A DNA stretch of 64,000 nucleotides from Camellia lanceoleosa (Eukaryota > Streptophyta > Magnoliopsida > Ericales > Theaceae): NCBI GenBank assembly GCA_025200525.1, contig CM045762.1, positions 106,728,682-106,792,681 on the forward strand. Reading direction: 5' to 3'. Shown here in pieces: positions 21,652-33,800 of the stretch (the stretch's first letter is position 1; the number at the start of each line of letters is the position of its first letter). Below the pieces are notes generated by a model. It did not search any database. It was not told the DNA's origin and saw only the letters and a list, made by a program, of their open reading frames with translations. The position numbers and the translations under genes are program-made.

Positions 21652-22089
21652 CTCATCTATGCCCCTGATTTATTGCTTTATCAGTACTTTCAAGTTTTTT
21701 TATGAATGTAATAAAAAGCAACTTCAATTTGTATGCAAGAGCAGGAGAACTCTGTTTTGAAATCAATGAAATTAAAGGTTGTGGGTACTGAAAATTTTCC
21801 GCTTTGGTCCAAAAGTGGTCTTAGTTGTAAAAAGATTAATTTGAACAAAGTCAACTTTTATTAAAACTTTTCAAAACCATTTTCGATATGGATCAGAACT
21901 GGACACGCCTGAGATCTGTCACTGAGATGCACAACCCCAGACCCCTGCAACTGGAAAGTTGCCCCTAGTCTGAATAGCACCGCGGCACTACACAGCAATG
22001 GAAAGTTGCCCCTAGTCTGAAAAGCACTGCACCAGAGATCACAATGAATGCTGATGGACAAAGATGACTGAGATGATCAAAATGGACAA
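21652..22089. other. Element B region between second antisense gene and the post-pol block, with PPT-like repeats
   Basis: Two copies of GGAAAGTTGCCCCTAGT occur at 21953-21969 and 22000-22016 (minus strand ACTAGGGGCAACTTTCC). They resemble the terminal polypurine tract. Element A has matching copies near 42019 and 42067. The stretch also holds the presumed 3' UTR of the antisense gene (21652-21790). There is no ORF of note. Confidence 0.6.
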
Positions 22090-22344
22090 AGTTGATCGGG
22101 GAAAAGTTTATGGCTAAACTCCGGGATGGAGTTGCCTACGTATCCCAAAGATGGGAATCAAGCCTTACGTAGTTCAGGCTCAGGTTCACTCGAGTATTTT
22201 CACTCTCCTTTTACGCTCTAACTTTTGCCAAGGCCGCCCTTTGCGGGTTTTCAACCTTACGAGCTCAGTTTTTATAATTTCAAATTTTTTGTGCTCTGAG
22301 TTTCGCCTAGGTCGCCTTTTCGGGTTTTCAGTCTAGTGAGCCTC
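22090..22344 (-). promoter_or_regulatory. Conserved non-coding block after integrase in element B
   Basis: Right after the integrase stop, the minus strand carries CCTTGAGAGGCTCACTAG and then two copies of a GAAAACCCG..GGCG unit separated by about 70 bp. TTGGCAAAAGTTAGAG, a TACGTA..TACGTA pair around a TTGATTCCCATC segment, and a GGCAACTCC end follow. Element A keeps the same order at 41610-41940. Conservation without an ORF suggests an RNA structure or a processing or packaging role, which is inference. Confidence 0.5.
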
Positions 22345-23418
22345 TCAAGGGTAATATTTCTTCAACTTGTCCATATTGATCGGTTGTGAGAACTCCAAGC
22401 CATCTAGATCCATCAGAACCACAGCTCCACCTGACCAGATAGACTTAATGATGTAGGCGCCAGTCCAATTGGGTCTGAACTTGCCCCTTGGGTCGTGGAT
22501 AGGAGCTCGGTTGTCCTTGAGCACCAAATCTCCTTCCTTTAGGTTCCTGGACTTAACTTTCTTGTTGAAAGCCCGGGCAATTCTGCGCTGATAGCCTTGA
22601 ACATGGTACAGTGCTTTCAGTCTTCTCTCATCAAAGAGCATGAGTTCCCCAAACCTACTCTGCTGCCAATCTGCTTCGGCTATTTGACACTCAGCCAGTA
22701 CTCGCAATGACGGAACCTCAATCTCGATGGGTAGAACGGCCTCCATCCCATGAACCAATGAATACGGAGTCGCCCCAGTAGAAGTTATGATTGAAGTCTG
22801 GTAACCCCACAGAGCAAACGGCAGCTTATCTGGCCAGTCCCGGTAGGTTTCCACCATCTTCTGCAGTATGTGTTTGATATTCTTGTTGGCGGCCTCAACC
22901 GCTCCGTTGATTTGCGGCCGATACGTGGATGACTTATGAAAAGCCACGTTGTATTTTTCGAACAAGTCAATCACTTCCTTCTTGAAGTGGGAACCGTTAT
23001 CTGAAATTATCTTGTTTGGGACTCCATAGCGAGAGATGATGTTGTTTCTGATGAATTTCGCCACATGTGAACCCTTCAACACCGCATAAGATTAGGCCTC
23101 GACCCACTTTGTGAAATAATCTATCGTGACCAGGATGAACTCATGCCCATTCGACCCCTTCGGAGTGACAGCCCCGATCACATCAATTCCCCAGACTGAA
23201 AATGGCCATGGCGAAGTCATATTATATAGCTTCGACGGCGGAATGTTCATGCGATTTGCATGAATTTGACATTTGTGGCATCGTCGGACAAAACCGATAC
23301 AATCCTCCTCCATGGTGGACCAGTAGTAACCCTGTCTGAGGATCTTCCGTGCTAGCATTACTCCGTTCATATGCGCACCACATTCCCCTCCATGGATGGC
23401 TTCCATTAGACGCTTTGA
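22345..23418 (-). pseudogene. Integrase of element B
   Basis: The minus strand encodes an N-terminal zinc-binding region (HGGECGAHMNG ... CHKCQIHA), then the catalytic core. The first Asp is in WGIDVIGAV, the second in IISDNGSHF, and the Glu in GAVEAANKNIKHIL, the D,D-35-E pattern. A C-terminal GDLVLKDNRAP ... GKFRPNWTGAYII segment resembles the GPF/GPY-type tail, and the frame ends KYYP at 22345. Integrase inserts the element's DNA copy. A TAA at 23092 splits the core, and a TAA at 23419 separates it from RNase H, though the frame is otherwise continuous. The catalytic residues are intact. Confidence 0.88.
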
Positions 23419-24600
23419 TTATTCGGCATCGACACACAGCTTATGCATTCCCAGATGGTCTCTCTTATACAGCTTACCCCCACAGATGATGAACTGAACA
23501 GCCATTCTTCTGATTGCCCTTTTATCCTTGGCATTTACCCATGGCGGGTATGCTTCCTTCTCCAAGAAATTCCAAATGTCGTGGTACCAGGGGTTTTCGT
23601 CCTGAACCTCATCTATAGTAGCAATCGACTCGTAGGCTGGCGTGAATTTCTGGTCAATGATGACTGGACGCATCCAGACTCTGGACGGGATGTCTATCAT
23701 GGAAGATAGAGTTGCTAAAGAATCTGCGAACCTGCTGTTCTCTCTTAGTAGATGAGTAAAGCTTAGCTTCTCGAACCAAGGAATTAACAAATCCAAGGTC
23801 TGGTGATACATCATCATCTTTTCTTCTTTGACTTTCCAATCTCCTTTTGCTTGAGACACAACAAGGTTCGAGTCCCCGATGACGTCCAACCGTCTTGCCC
23901 CTAGTTCCAGGGCTGCTTCTAGACCGGCAATGCATGCCTCATATTCTGCTTCGTTGTTCGAGACTTTGAATCGGAGTTTGAAGGCTAGAGGGATACGGGA
24001 ATTGTCGGGTGCTATCAGCAACACCCTTATCCCATACCCATACTGATTTGACGCTCCGTCAAAGTACATCGTCCAAGCTTCATCGTCGATGTGCAAAATG
24101 GCTTCATCTGGGAATAAGTACTCAACCGTTTCACCCCCTTCTACTGGATGAACAGCTAAGAATTCGGCTACTGCTCTTCCCTTGACTGACTTGCGCGTTA
24201 CATACTTCAAATCGAATTCGGAGAGCAACAGCAACCAACGAGCTAGCCTACCCATAAGTGCTGGTTTCTTGAAAAGATATTTGATGGGATCGAGTCGTGA
24301 AACCAACATTACGGAGTGAGCTAACAGGTAGTTCCGCAGCTTCCTGGTAACCCATACCAAAGCCAAGCAAGCCTTCTCCAACGATGTGTAGTGAGTCTCA
24401 TACTCCAGTATCTTCTTGCTCAGATAGTAGATGGCTCTCTTCATTTTGTCCTCCGATTCTTGTGCGAGCATACAGCCCATTGTGGTCTCAGTCACTGAAA
24501 TGTACAATATCAACGGCTTCCCCGGCTCTGGCGGTGACAACACGGGCGGGTTCTGTAAGTATTCCTTGATCTGTTCAAAAGCAGCTTGGCATCGGCCGTC
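23419..24600 (-). pseudogene. RNase H plus archaeal-type RNase H of element B
   Basis: The first part (about 24540-24150) is the RT-linked RNase H: YISVTETTMGCMLAQ, AIYYLSKKILEYETHYTSLE, FDLKYVTRKSVKGRAVAEFL. A second RNase H follows (about 24090-23680): MYFDGASNQYGYG, VSNNEAEYEACIAGL, RLDVIGDSNLVVSQAKG and FADSLATLSS, so all four expected acidic positions are present. A doubled RNase H is a known mark of the Tat group. The segment is open for about 375 codons, unusual in this broken element. It lies between RT and integrase in the same frame. Confidence 0.88.
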
Positions 24601-25841
24601 CCATTGGAATTTCTTGCCTTTCTTTAGGAGACCAAAAAGTGGTTCACAAGTTAAGGTTAATTTTGAGATAAACCGTCTTATGAATTATACTTTACCCAGA
24701 AAGCCTCACACCTCCTTTTCACTCCTTGGTGGGGGCATTTTTGGGATGGCCTTGATTTTGGAAAGGTCGACTTCGATACCTCTTTGTGTAATCAGAAACC
24801 CTAGCATTTTTCCCGCTGTAACACCGAATGTACATTTTTGAGGATTCAGCCGCAACAGGAATTCTCTGATCCTTTGAAAGAACTTTTGCAAGGCGGTGTA
24901 GTGGCTCTCTCTTTCTTTGGACTTGACAATCATGTCGTCCACGTACACCTCAACCTCTTTGTGGATCATGTCGTGCAATATTGTGGTCGCGGCTCATTGA
25001 TAAGTAGCTCCAGCATTCTTCAACCCGAACGGCATGACTCTGTAGCAGAATGTCCCCCACGGGGTGGTGAATATAGTCTTTTCCCAGTCTTCCGATGCCA
25101 TCACTATCTAATTGTACTCTGAGAAGCCATCCATGAATGAAAAGCATGCCCGGCTGTGAAGTCCACTCACTCATCAATATACGGCAAGGGAAAGTCGTCC
25201 TTCGGACTAGCTCTGTTCAAATCCCTGAAGTCCATGCATACTCGGATTCTGCCATCCTTCTTCGGCACTGGAACAATGTTAGCCAACCAAGTCGGGTATT
25301 CGGATACCAGCAAGAAGCCTGCGTTGATTTGCTTGGTGACCTCTTCCTTAATCTTGAGGGCCCAGTCCGGGCGGATCCTTCTGAGTTTCTGCTTGACTGG
25401 TCGGGCCTCGGGGTCAAGAGGGATCTGGTGCTGTACAATCTCAGGATCGATCCCAGGCATGTCTTCCTAGGACCACGCAAAAACATCTTTGAAATCTTTT
25501 AATAAAGCGACTAAGCGCTCGCGTTCCTCCGAAGACAACATGGACCCGATCTGGACTAGCCGCGGGTCCTCCTCAGTACCAATATTCACGATAGTGATTT
25601 CATCCATTAGGGGTTTAACAAATCTCTCCTGCTCTTGTTCAATTAGACGTTGCAAAACCGGAGGAATTTCTTCCTCGTCGTTTTTATCAAAATTTTGAAA
25701 GTCTGAGTTTATGCAATAAATTAAGGGCACAGAAAAGTACTCAGAAACCACAGCTATTTGATTCTCATTAAGCACATCCAAATCGTCCAATTCCTCGGTT
25801 ACAACAGACTCAAATGAGAAAGAAAAAGACGACCTGGACAT
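24601..25841 (-). pseudogene. Reverse transcriptase of element B, frameshifted
   Basis: It starts with a linker (ERERLVALLKDFKDVFAWS) and a TAG at 25467. The RT fingers follow: FLLVSEYPTWLANIVPVPKK, GRIRVCMDFRDLNRASPKDD, FPLPYID. A TGA at 25167 and a frameshift near 25100-25030 precede the palm ([20 protein letters not shown]). The catalytic box EVYVDDMIVKSKE is at about 24930. KMLGFLITQRGIEVDLSKI follows, then TGA at 24706, another TAA shortly after, and the connection to RNase H. The enzyme copies element RNA into DNA. At least one frameshift and four stops make it non-functional. Confidence 0.87.
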
Positions 25842-26176
25842 AACTGTGGCATCTGGGTTATCATCCCGGGATTACGGACTTCAGACTTCGGCAGCTGGAA
25901 CCTGATTCCGACTCACAAGATTCGGTGGAATCAGATTCCGGCTCACTACCTGACCCGATACTGCTGGACAAAAATCCCTCTTCGTATTGCCAAGTGAGAG
26001 AGGGTGTGATAGATGCATCCAAAATAGTTGCTGGCAGGCTCGCAGCTGTTTCATCCCCAATCATGGAAACCGAGAAGTTATCCCCCAAGCACTTATGGTC
26101 GATCAGAGGATCTGAAAGTAGACATGCCAATGCTAGCCCCATTTCAATTTCGCCCTCGAGTCCTTCGCCTTACCGC
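25842..26176 (-). other. Degraded linker between protease/G-patch and RT of element B
   Basis: Acidic Ser/Glu-rich translation (SSSIGSGSEPESDSTESCES) is seen in one frame, with frames changing at both ends. This matches the variable acidic spacer between protease and RT in related elements. No domain is recognised. Confidence 0.5.
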
Positions 26177-27193
26177 TCAACCTCGGTGATGGGTGCATGC
26201 GCTCTTGGCAACGTCATCCCCAGATAGTTGCAGGTTGAAAAAGATCTCGAAACCTGGCACGTGCTTCTTCTCCGCGTTCAGCCATGGCTCTGAGAAGCCA
26301 CAAAATGAAAAGTCCTCCCCCTCCCAGACGAAGCGTCCGTTCAGGGTACCCTGAATGGGCCTATGCATCAGCTCAAATGGCTTCCCAGCCTGCTTTACTC
26401 TGGCTCTTCCAGCCATTTCCTTCCCCTACCTTATCCAATCTTCTTTGGTGGGCTGATAACCCAATCCAAAAGTATGAGGGTTGTGTGGCACTTCGGCCAA
26501 TGCTGCGACGCCCTTCCGGCCGCTCCTTCCCAATCCCATCCCGGGGATGTGTTATAGCTTATTCATGAGGTATACAGATTGAGCACTGACGTACACTCCC
26601 TCATTAATAGCCATGATATTCTGCACAACCCGAGCATCAGCCAGAGTAAACCCAGATAAGAACACATCCTCCGTGCCGTGGTCAATTTCCAAGACTGGTG
26701 TAGACACTTCTGGCGGTGGATAGATTGACAAGTTCCCGAAAATAATGGCCACCCCCTTCCTGTGAGGGTACTTCAACATCTGATGTAAAGTGGAAGAGAC
26801 TGCCTTCACTTGGTGCAACCACGGCCGCCCCAAGAGTAGGTTAAAGGTTGCAGGAACGTCCAAGACATGGAATTCAATGTTGTGTTGTCCCGGACCAACC
26901 TGGGTCTGAATTTTGACAGTCCCCATCACTTCCCTGCTGGTGTTATCATAGGCTCTGATCACTTGAGTAGTCAGCACAAAGTCTGCGGGCTTTAACCCGA
27001 TGGCATATGCTGTCCTTGACGGGCACACATTAATGGCGAATCCCGTGTCGACAAGAACCACTGGCACCCACTTGTCTCTATATTCTACAGAGATATAGAG
27101 GGGTTTGTTATAATTTGCGCCCTCAGGCGGTAGTTTTTTGTCTGAAAAGGTTAACGTCGGGGAACCTCCTCCCGAAAAGACCAGTCCAACCAG
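26177..27193 (-). pseudogene. Aspartic protease and G-patch region of element B
   Basis: The frame continues directly from gag after a TAG at 27194. The protease active site is VPVVLVDTGFAINVCPS (DTG present), followed by HVLDVPATFNLLLGRPWLHQ. After a TAA at 26552 comes a Gly-rich PGMGLGRSGRKG ... TFGLGYQPTKED segment that looks like a G-patch, an RNA-binding motif found next to protease in some retroelements. TAG at 26426 and TGA at 26177 follow, after which the frame is lost. The protease matures the polyprotein; the G-patch may help reverse transcription by binding nucleic acid. Confidence 0.8.
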
Positions 27194-29740
27194 CTACTCT
27201 AGTGTGGTATCTATAGAGAGTTTAGCCTTGTCCATAGCAGATAGGACAGCCTGTCTGTGTACTCGTGACGCCATAAACAGTCCCCAGATGGAGATGTCTA
27301 CTTGTATCTTCTTTAATTGCTTCAGTACAGCTTCTTCTTCAAGTTGTTTCTCCTTTTGTTTTTCAGCTTCCTTGTCCTTCCCAGATGCCTCTAGCTGGTC
27401 TAGGTGAGGGGGCTTGAAATACCGCCTGCTCCTTGTCATGTGATCAACCTCATCGAAGTACCAGGTGTCGTCTGGTTGATTACTCTCCCAATCTTCGTCG
27501 GTGTGGGCAAGACATAAATCATCATCTTCCCACTATATTCCGTTGGCATTCAAAAGGCACCTGTCTGGCTCTGGCATTATCGTACTTGCAGTACTTGCAG
27601 CCCCTATGCTCACAGCATCTTCTGTCTTCGTGCCCACAGCACTTACGATCCCTTCATGGGCTTTTGCTTTCCGGACTCTCTCAGAATCCCAAATCTTTTC
27701 TTGTCCCACCTACGTTAGCGCAGTCTGTTGTTCAGCTTTCTCTGCATTCACAATGTTCCTATTTTGAGCAAAATTCTTCGTACCGGCGCTCTCCAACAAT
27801 GTACTCTGACTTTCGGCCTTTCTGGCCACCACTGGTACTCTCGCCCCTGCCGAGCCCTGTTCTGGTTGGAACTCTTCCACCACGTCTGGTTGATCATCTA
27901 GCCATCCACTAGCCTCTGCTGATTCCTCATAATCAAACCAGTTGACTGCCGCATCCCCTGATTCTTCGTCATTGAAAAACTATAGGTTGGCCAAGCCCTC
28001 TTCTATGGCCGTCAAATCACCTGTCCCCTGCTCAAATCTATCCCCCTGGATCACACACAGTTCTGCTCTCTCTGGCAATTCTGCACTTGGCTCAAACTGG
28101 CCTGCTGACAAAATGTAACCACTTGGATCATAGGCTTCCCCAGCAAAATTCCCAGACTGCTCAAATCCTGACTCAACCATTCTATCCTCCTCTGCAATCT
28201 CCTTCGCTCCGTCTTTAACAGCTACCACCATTGGCTCAGGTTGGGTTGTAGAGATGTCCAACATGCACAAAAAGTCAGTGCAGTCGGGAAGGAGCACCTC
28301 CGGCTTAGGTAGATGGGAAGGAGTGATATAGATGCTATGATCGTAAGACACGACCCCAGTCTGGATAAAGTTGACTCTTTTGGGAGGTGGAGCTTGGTTG
28401 TGTGTAGAGAGTGGGTTGGTGGTAACATTGGGTCTTTCTGGTGGCAAAATCACCTGTTTGTCAACGAGATCTTGAATCTCGTGACGCAGTCTGAAGCATT
28501 GGTCGGTGTCATGACTGTGTTGCTGGTGATATGCACAATATTTGGCCGGATTGTGAGTGGGGGGTAGTGGATTTGGTAACGGCCTTGGCTCCAGGGGTTT
28601 TAGATGCCCTTTTCTGATTAAGACCCCTAGAGCCTTGGACAGTGGCATGTACAGTGGGGTGAAGGTTCTTTGGCCTCTGGGTTGGTACTTGGCGATCTGT
28701 GTATTGCTTCCGGATGCACCGGAGAAGGGTGTGGCTACCATGGGCCTTGGAGGGGGAAGGGGAATGGTGGTGACCATGTTTACCTCCGAAGTTCTTGTAG
28801 TAGCAACGCCACTCGGGCCTGCATTGTTATTGCGGTTAAAAGTTCTCTGGGGTTGCTCCCTGTCTTGGTCAATCAGACCCTGTTTCATTGCATCTTCAAT
28901 TTGTACCCCCATCTCATGCAAATCCAAAAAGGTGGGGAAGGGGATTACAATCATCTTTTGCATCAGTTTTGGTTGGAGATTGCGCACAATCATCCTGATC
29001 TAGTCCTTATCGGTGGGCCTTAAAGTCATCATCGAGGCCTTTGCCCTCCACTGGGTCACGAAATCCGAGAAACTCTCTTTGGGCTCCTGCCTTGTTGTTT
29101 TGAGATCACGAATTGTAATCTCAATTTGGGTGTTGTATGAGTATTGCGCAACAAAGGCCTCAGCCATTTCATCCCAACTTCTCTTGACATCATCCTCCAA
29201 CTTCGCACATCAGATAGCAGCCACACCCGACAGGGTCCGGCCAAATAGCAAAAGCTTCTGGGGTCTGGTGAGACCCATTGGCTGCAATATATCTGAGAAT
29301 AGCCGGAGGTGGACCATGGGATCACCAGATCCATCGAAGCGATCAATTTGCGGCATTTTGAATCTATCCGGCAATGTCACAGCCACATCGGTATATCCGT
29401 CCTCGATATCCGGAATAGCTTTTACCCCCTGGGATTTTTTGAATAGCTTCTCGAGCTTGCTCAATTTCAGTGCTGTAGGGTCTATTTCGAACTCGAAGGG
29501 AGAGTCCAGGTGGTTGGCGGGTGTATGTGCCTTGGATAACTGAGGTGGAAGTGGGGGTGGAGCTAGCCTCGTTGGAATGTCTGTGTCTTCCTGGATGGCA
29601 TGGACATTTGGCAAGATGTTCTGGGCATTCGGCAGGATGTTCTGGGTAGTTGGTGTCTGCTCAAGTAGCGGGACCCCTGGTAGGGGAGGAATTGAGTGTG
29701 AGGCCGATGCTCCGGCTTGCTACTGGAGCCGGGTGATTAG
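27194..29740 (-). pseudogene. gag of element B with repeated TAG stops
   Basis: One reading frame runs from about 29740 to 27194. It contains the gag core (SQGVKAIPDIEDG, FDGSGDPMVHLRLFSDIL, RTLSGVAA, QYSYNTQIEITIRDLKTT, FVTQWRAKASMM), a Pro-rich linker (TPLYMPLSKALGVLIRKG), and a Cys/His motif YCAYHQQHSHDTDQC. A lysine/glutamate-rich coiled segment (KEAEKQKEKQLEEEAVLKQL) then leads into the conserved ISIWGLFMAS motif before the protease. Stops in frame are TGA 29210 (Trp in element A), TAG 29000 (Gln in element A), and TAG 27980, 27710, 27533 and 27194. A further TAG lies upstream near 29710. The true start is unclear; the translation fades upstream of 29740. Confidence 0.82.
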
Positions 29741-30806
29741 CTCACTTTCTTTGGGCCGTGATTGTGGCTTCTTTGTTTAGCAAACTCGCCATGGACAGCG
29801 TCCTCTGATCGCCTCATACTCTCTTGGAGTTGGCGCATTATTTCTTCCATTCTGGCCATATTCTGCTAATCCTGTTGACTGACTGGTATGTGTATCTCTA
29901 TGGCAAAAACTGAAACCTCAGCCCGACTGTTCACTGCTAGGGTAGACCACTGCTCTGGTAATCCCTGCTCAGACACACTACGCCTTCTCGGCCTTCTTCT
30001 GACGACTGGGAGTAGAGAATGGAACACTGGCTGTCCGTCAACCAGATCCTCAGATCGATTGAGCCGACGACCTCTTGTTCAAAGTGCTTGGGGAATATCT
30101 GCTGGGTTTGAAGCAATTGTGCTAAAACTATCCTAGCAAAAAGATAAATAAAGCAATAAGGAAATAAATAACCAGATAAACGAACATCATAACAGCTTAA
30201 AATAAATACACAACACACAGCTGGATATAACAACACATGGTCGATAAGCTGAATACACACTGTCCTCAAACACTGATCATTATCCCCACATCACTGCCCC
30301 CGAAAACTGAATCTGATACCCGCAGATAACTGGTTCTCAAACACTGACTGACGCCCAAACTCATAAACTGATACATGCATTTCCCTGTAGAGACGCACTC
30401 TAAAGCACATAATAGACAAGCAAGGGCCAAAACACCCCTATGTTGGGGTAGGGTTTCCCTGTCCTATTTTGTCAGGAGCTAGGGTTTCACTACGCACGGA
30501 GCGGTTTCAAACATCCTAACATCGGGTAAGCAACCTGTCCTAGTTTGGAATGGTCACTACGGATTCTGAATATGCACTAGGTCGAATGGTCAAAAAGTGT
30601 GCCCCGGTAAAACCGGGGTTTGTGTTCTCATACTGGCAGAGCCCGTAACCGGTAAGCCTTATGGCACGCAGCCTATGGCAAACCGCTCAGGAAAAGCAGA
30701 TGGCAAACACGGTGTCCTAGGTGCACCAATGCAAATGCAATGCAAAGAAACACACAAGTGTAGTCAAAACTAGGTATCATGAGTTCGAGTCAAGTTCTCC
30801 AAACTC
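29741..30806 (-). other. 5' leader of element B
   Basis: Sequence between the primer site and gag. It holds a short coiled-coil-like translation (MARMEEIMRQLQESMRRSED, about 29850) that may be the decayed gag N-terminus. The primer-proximal part matches element A's leader (for example the CCGGTAAGC/GCTTACCGG and AGGTCGAATGGTCAAAA words). I see no independent gene. Confidence 0.55.
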
Positions 30807-30823
30807 CCCAGCAGAGTCGCCAG
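30807..30823 (-). other. Primer binding site of element B
   Basis: The minus strand reads TGGCGACTCTGCTGGGG eight bases after the LTR end, identical to the primer site of element A. The sequence is the type reported for Ogre-like elements, thought to pair with a tRNA-Arg 3' end; I could not verify the tRNA. Confidence 0.8.
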
Positions 30824-30831
30824 AACCGAGA

Positions 30832-33800
30832 TGTCATGAACGCATACAGGAGGGAATGAGCCCCTGCCTGTTCATTTTGGGTTCACTACAGTTCAGGACT
30901 CAAATGTCACGGTTCTTAATCTTGAACCAAAGAGTCCAAATCCGGCAAATCGTTTTGAGAAAACAGATTTTTTTTTAAAGAAGTGCCAAACATGGACTGC
31001 TTTGCCAGATACAGAGTCGCCACCTAAATATTTTATTTTTGGGAAAATTTAGGAAACCCTGACTCGTTTGCCTAAGGCCACGTGTCCGTCATCACCAAAG
31101 TTGCCTCGGCTCAGGAACTTGGGTACGATTGGGGAAGGTCACTTCGTAAGCACCCCCGCTTGCCCGATCAAAGATCGGCCTCTACTAATCATGATATCTA
31201 GTTTTGAAAACATTGTGTGCTCTTATTCCAGTTATTAGCCTAGGTTTACTATGTGATGCGCACAGCATACAAGTATAGACTGGATCGCCTAAATTTGAAC
31301 AAAACATTTCATGTTTGTTTTTGAAAGATGGTTTGCTACTTGTAAGTAGGCTTAAGATGCAGATTTTTGCCACCCTCAGGTGGGCTTAGAAAAGATGGTT
31401 TTGCCACTATCTAGTGGGCTTAAAACTTACAGTTAATGCATTGTTCCAATCCAAATAACCCAACCTTCACCCACAGGCATTCAGGCAGTTATATCACATA
31501 AGCAAATAGCCTCATGGTAAGCATGCTATCATGGCAGTCACTCACACACATGCAAGGATGCTAAAGCATAAAAACTTACCGAGTACTCTAAGCCAAAACA
31601 GAAGCTATGTTAGAAATCCATGCATGATCCTAACTATACAGAAATGCCTAATGCAACACATGCAAGAATGCAACTAAGATAGGCTCGGCTATTCTAAACA
31701 TGGCATATGGAATGCTACAGTTAACAAGTATTCAACTTTGGAATTGAAATACAATGCAGTGAGTTATGATGCGCCGAGCCCGGTGCATGCAAAACAGATG
31801 AATGAATGCAAACATGCTATCATACTGTATGCTAATTGAAACGTGCCCTAATCTAACCATCATAAGCGGATAAATAAAACGGAGAAAGACGTGGGGTTGG
31901 AAGACATACATCACACGCACGCACACTTATTACAACATTGTCCTTGCTCGGAGGGTTCGAATAAATAATATACAGTCCCAAATAACTAATACAGTCCAAA
32001 TAAGTATAAAACCCTAATTAACTAACAAATTAATCTAGGAAAGCAGCAAACTAGCATGCAAGCTATGGACTGCCTCAGCTCTGTTCCGGATTATGAATGA
32101 TGCATGTTCGGGTTGCTTGGTGCGGAAATCCATCGTGATGCCCCGATTAGCCTCTGTTTATAATTAAGCTCGGAATATTGCGCTAGGCTTTTGAAAGCTG
32201 CTAATTTCTGATTTGCTGCAACAGAGAGCAGAAAAGGGCCATGGCAATGTATTTTCACACATGTATGCTTGACTACTCTTCAGGGAGTGTAATCCTCGAT
32301 CCTCGTGCCACCAATCACGCATCTCGATGCATGGTGGCCGATGAGTCGAATTGCACAACTTAATATGAAATGAATGCACATATAAACACAACAAGACCGA
32401 GACTCCATCATGGATAATCTGGAGTGTCGGTGACAGGGAATTGAGGCACGTTCCGTCACTCGGAGTACGAAACGTCCCTCGTTTCCCGTGCTCGGGCTAA
32501 CTCCTATCCCAAGCACAATGCAATATGCATGATATGCATGAATGCAATCCTAATAGGCAACCTAGCATACACAATGCTATGAAATGGCATACACGATGCA
32601 CGATGTAACGTAGCATACACAATGCTCTAACATACAACCTAGCATACGCAATGCTATGAATTGAAATGGCATACACAATGCGCAATGGACTTACACCAAC
32701 ATGAGTGGACCTCAGCCACACCCACATCAGTGGCCATAAGATGAAAATGAGACGGTCGAAATGCGTGCGCACATGCACGCAAACCGAGGACCGAACCTAA
32801 GGCACGAATGCCACTCTACCAAAGTATGGCAAGGCAAGGAACATGGCATACAAACATGTGAATTTCAGCACTAAAATATGATGCTAAACAGCCCCGAAAC
32901 ATGGCAATATGGCACCCGATGCATGAGATGAACCCCGAAACTCAAAACTAGGCATACGCAATGACCTATAGCTATGCAAAGCATGCATTATTTGATCATG
33001 AAGAATGAAGACAGAGTCAAGGCAGTCCCAAAACATGAACTTTCTTAGTTCAAAGCATGGCCAAAAGGTGCTAGCAAGATGGGCTAAAGTAGCATGCAAT
33101 TTTGACTATCAAACATGGATTACATGGCAAGTACATGAAGCACATGGAATCTCACCAAACCAAAAAAATCAATGAACTAAACATGCCAAAATATGCCCAA
33201 ATAAACATGGAAAGGCAGCCAACACATACAAAAATGAGGGGCTCCTTTGGAAGGCATACGAAGGGGTTATTAAGCACATGCAAGATAGACATGAAGCATG
33301 AGAAAAAAAACTATGGAAATCAAATATGGTACTCCCAAAACTCACCAAATTGACCCTGAAATGTGACTTCAAAGCATGCAAGATAGGGTCTCTTTGGAAG
33401 GCCAAAATGGCCACCAAACAAGTCAAGGTGAGAGGGGGTCACCCCCCTCTGATTTGGAGGCTCAAAACAGTGTTTTAGCCACTGAAAATCGACTAGATTT
33501 CAGTGGCTAGATGGCCAAACAAAGCATGCAACAAGAGCTTAGGTGTAAGGCTCAAAATAAGAGGGAACCAAGCATACAAGGAAGCATGTGACCTCAAATA
33601 AGAAAATTCCCTTAATAAAACATGAAGATAATATCAAAACAAGCCTTTTTCCAGTTTATAACAAGTCTCAAAAATGAACATAAATAGGGCTAATCTATCA
33701 TGCAAAAATGGCCCTAAAAGAGAGAATAGAGAAAATGGACAGCAGCTGGCCCCAAATGGCAAATATCCCTTCAATAAAGTTTAATAGGGGCTCAAAACAT

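Noticed and set aside
24384..26568. Plus-strand ORFs opposite pol of element B
   Set aside because: Shadows of the RT, RNase H and protease frames. The convincing antisense genes lie further left, outside pol.
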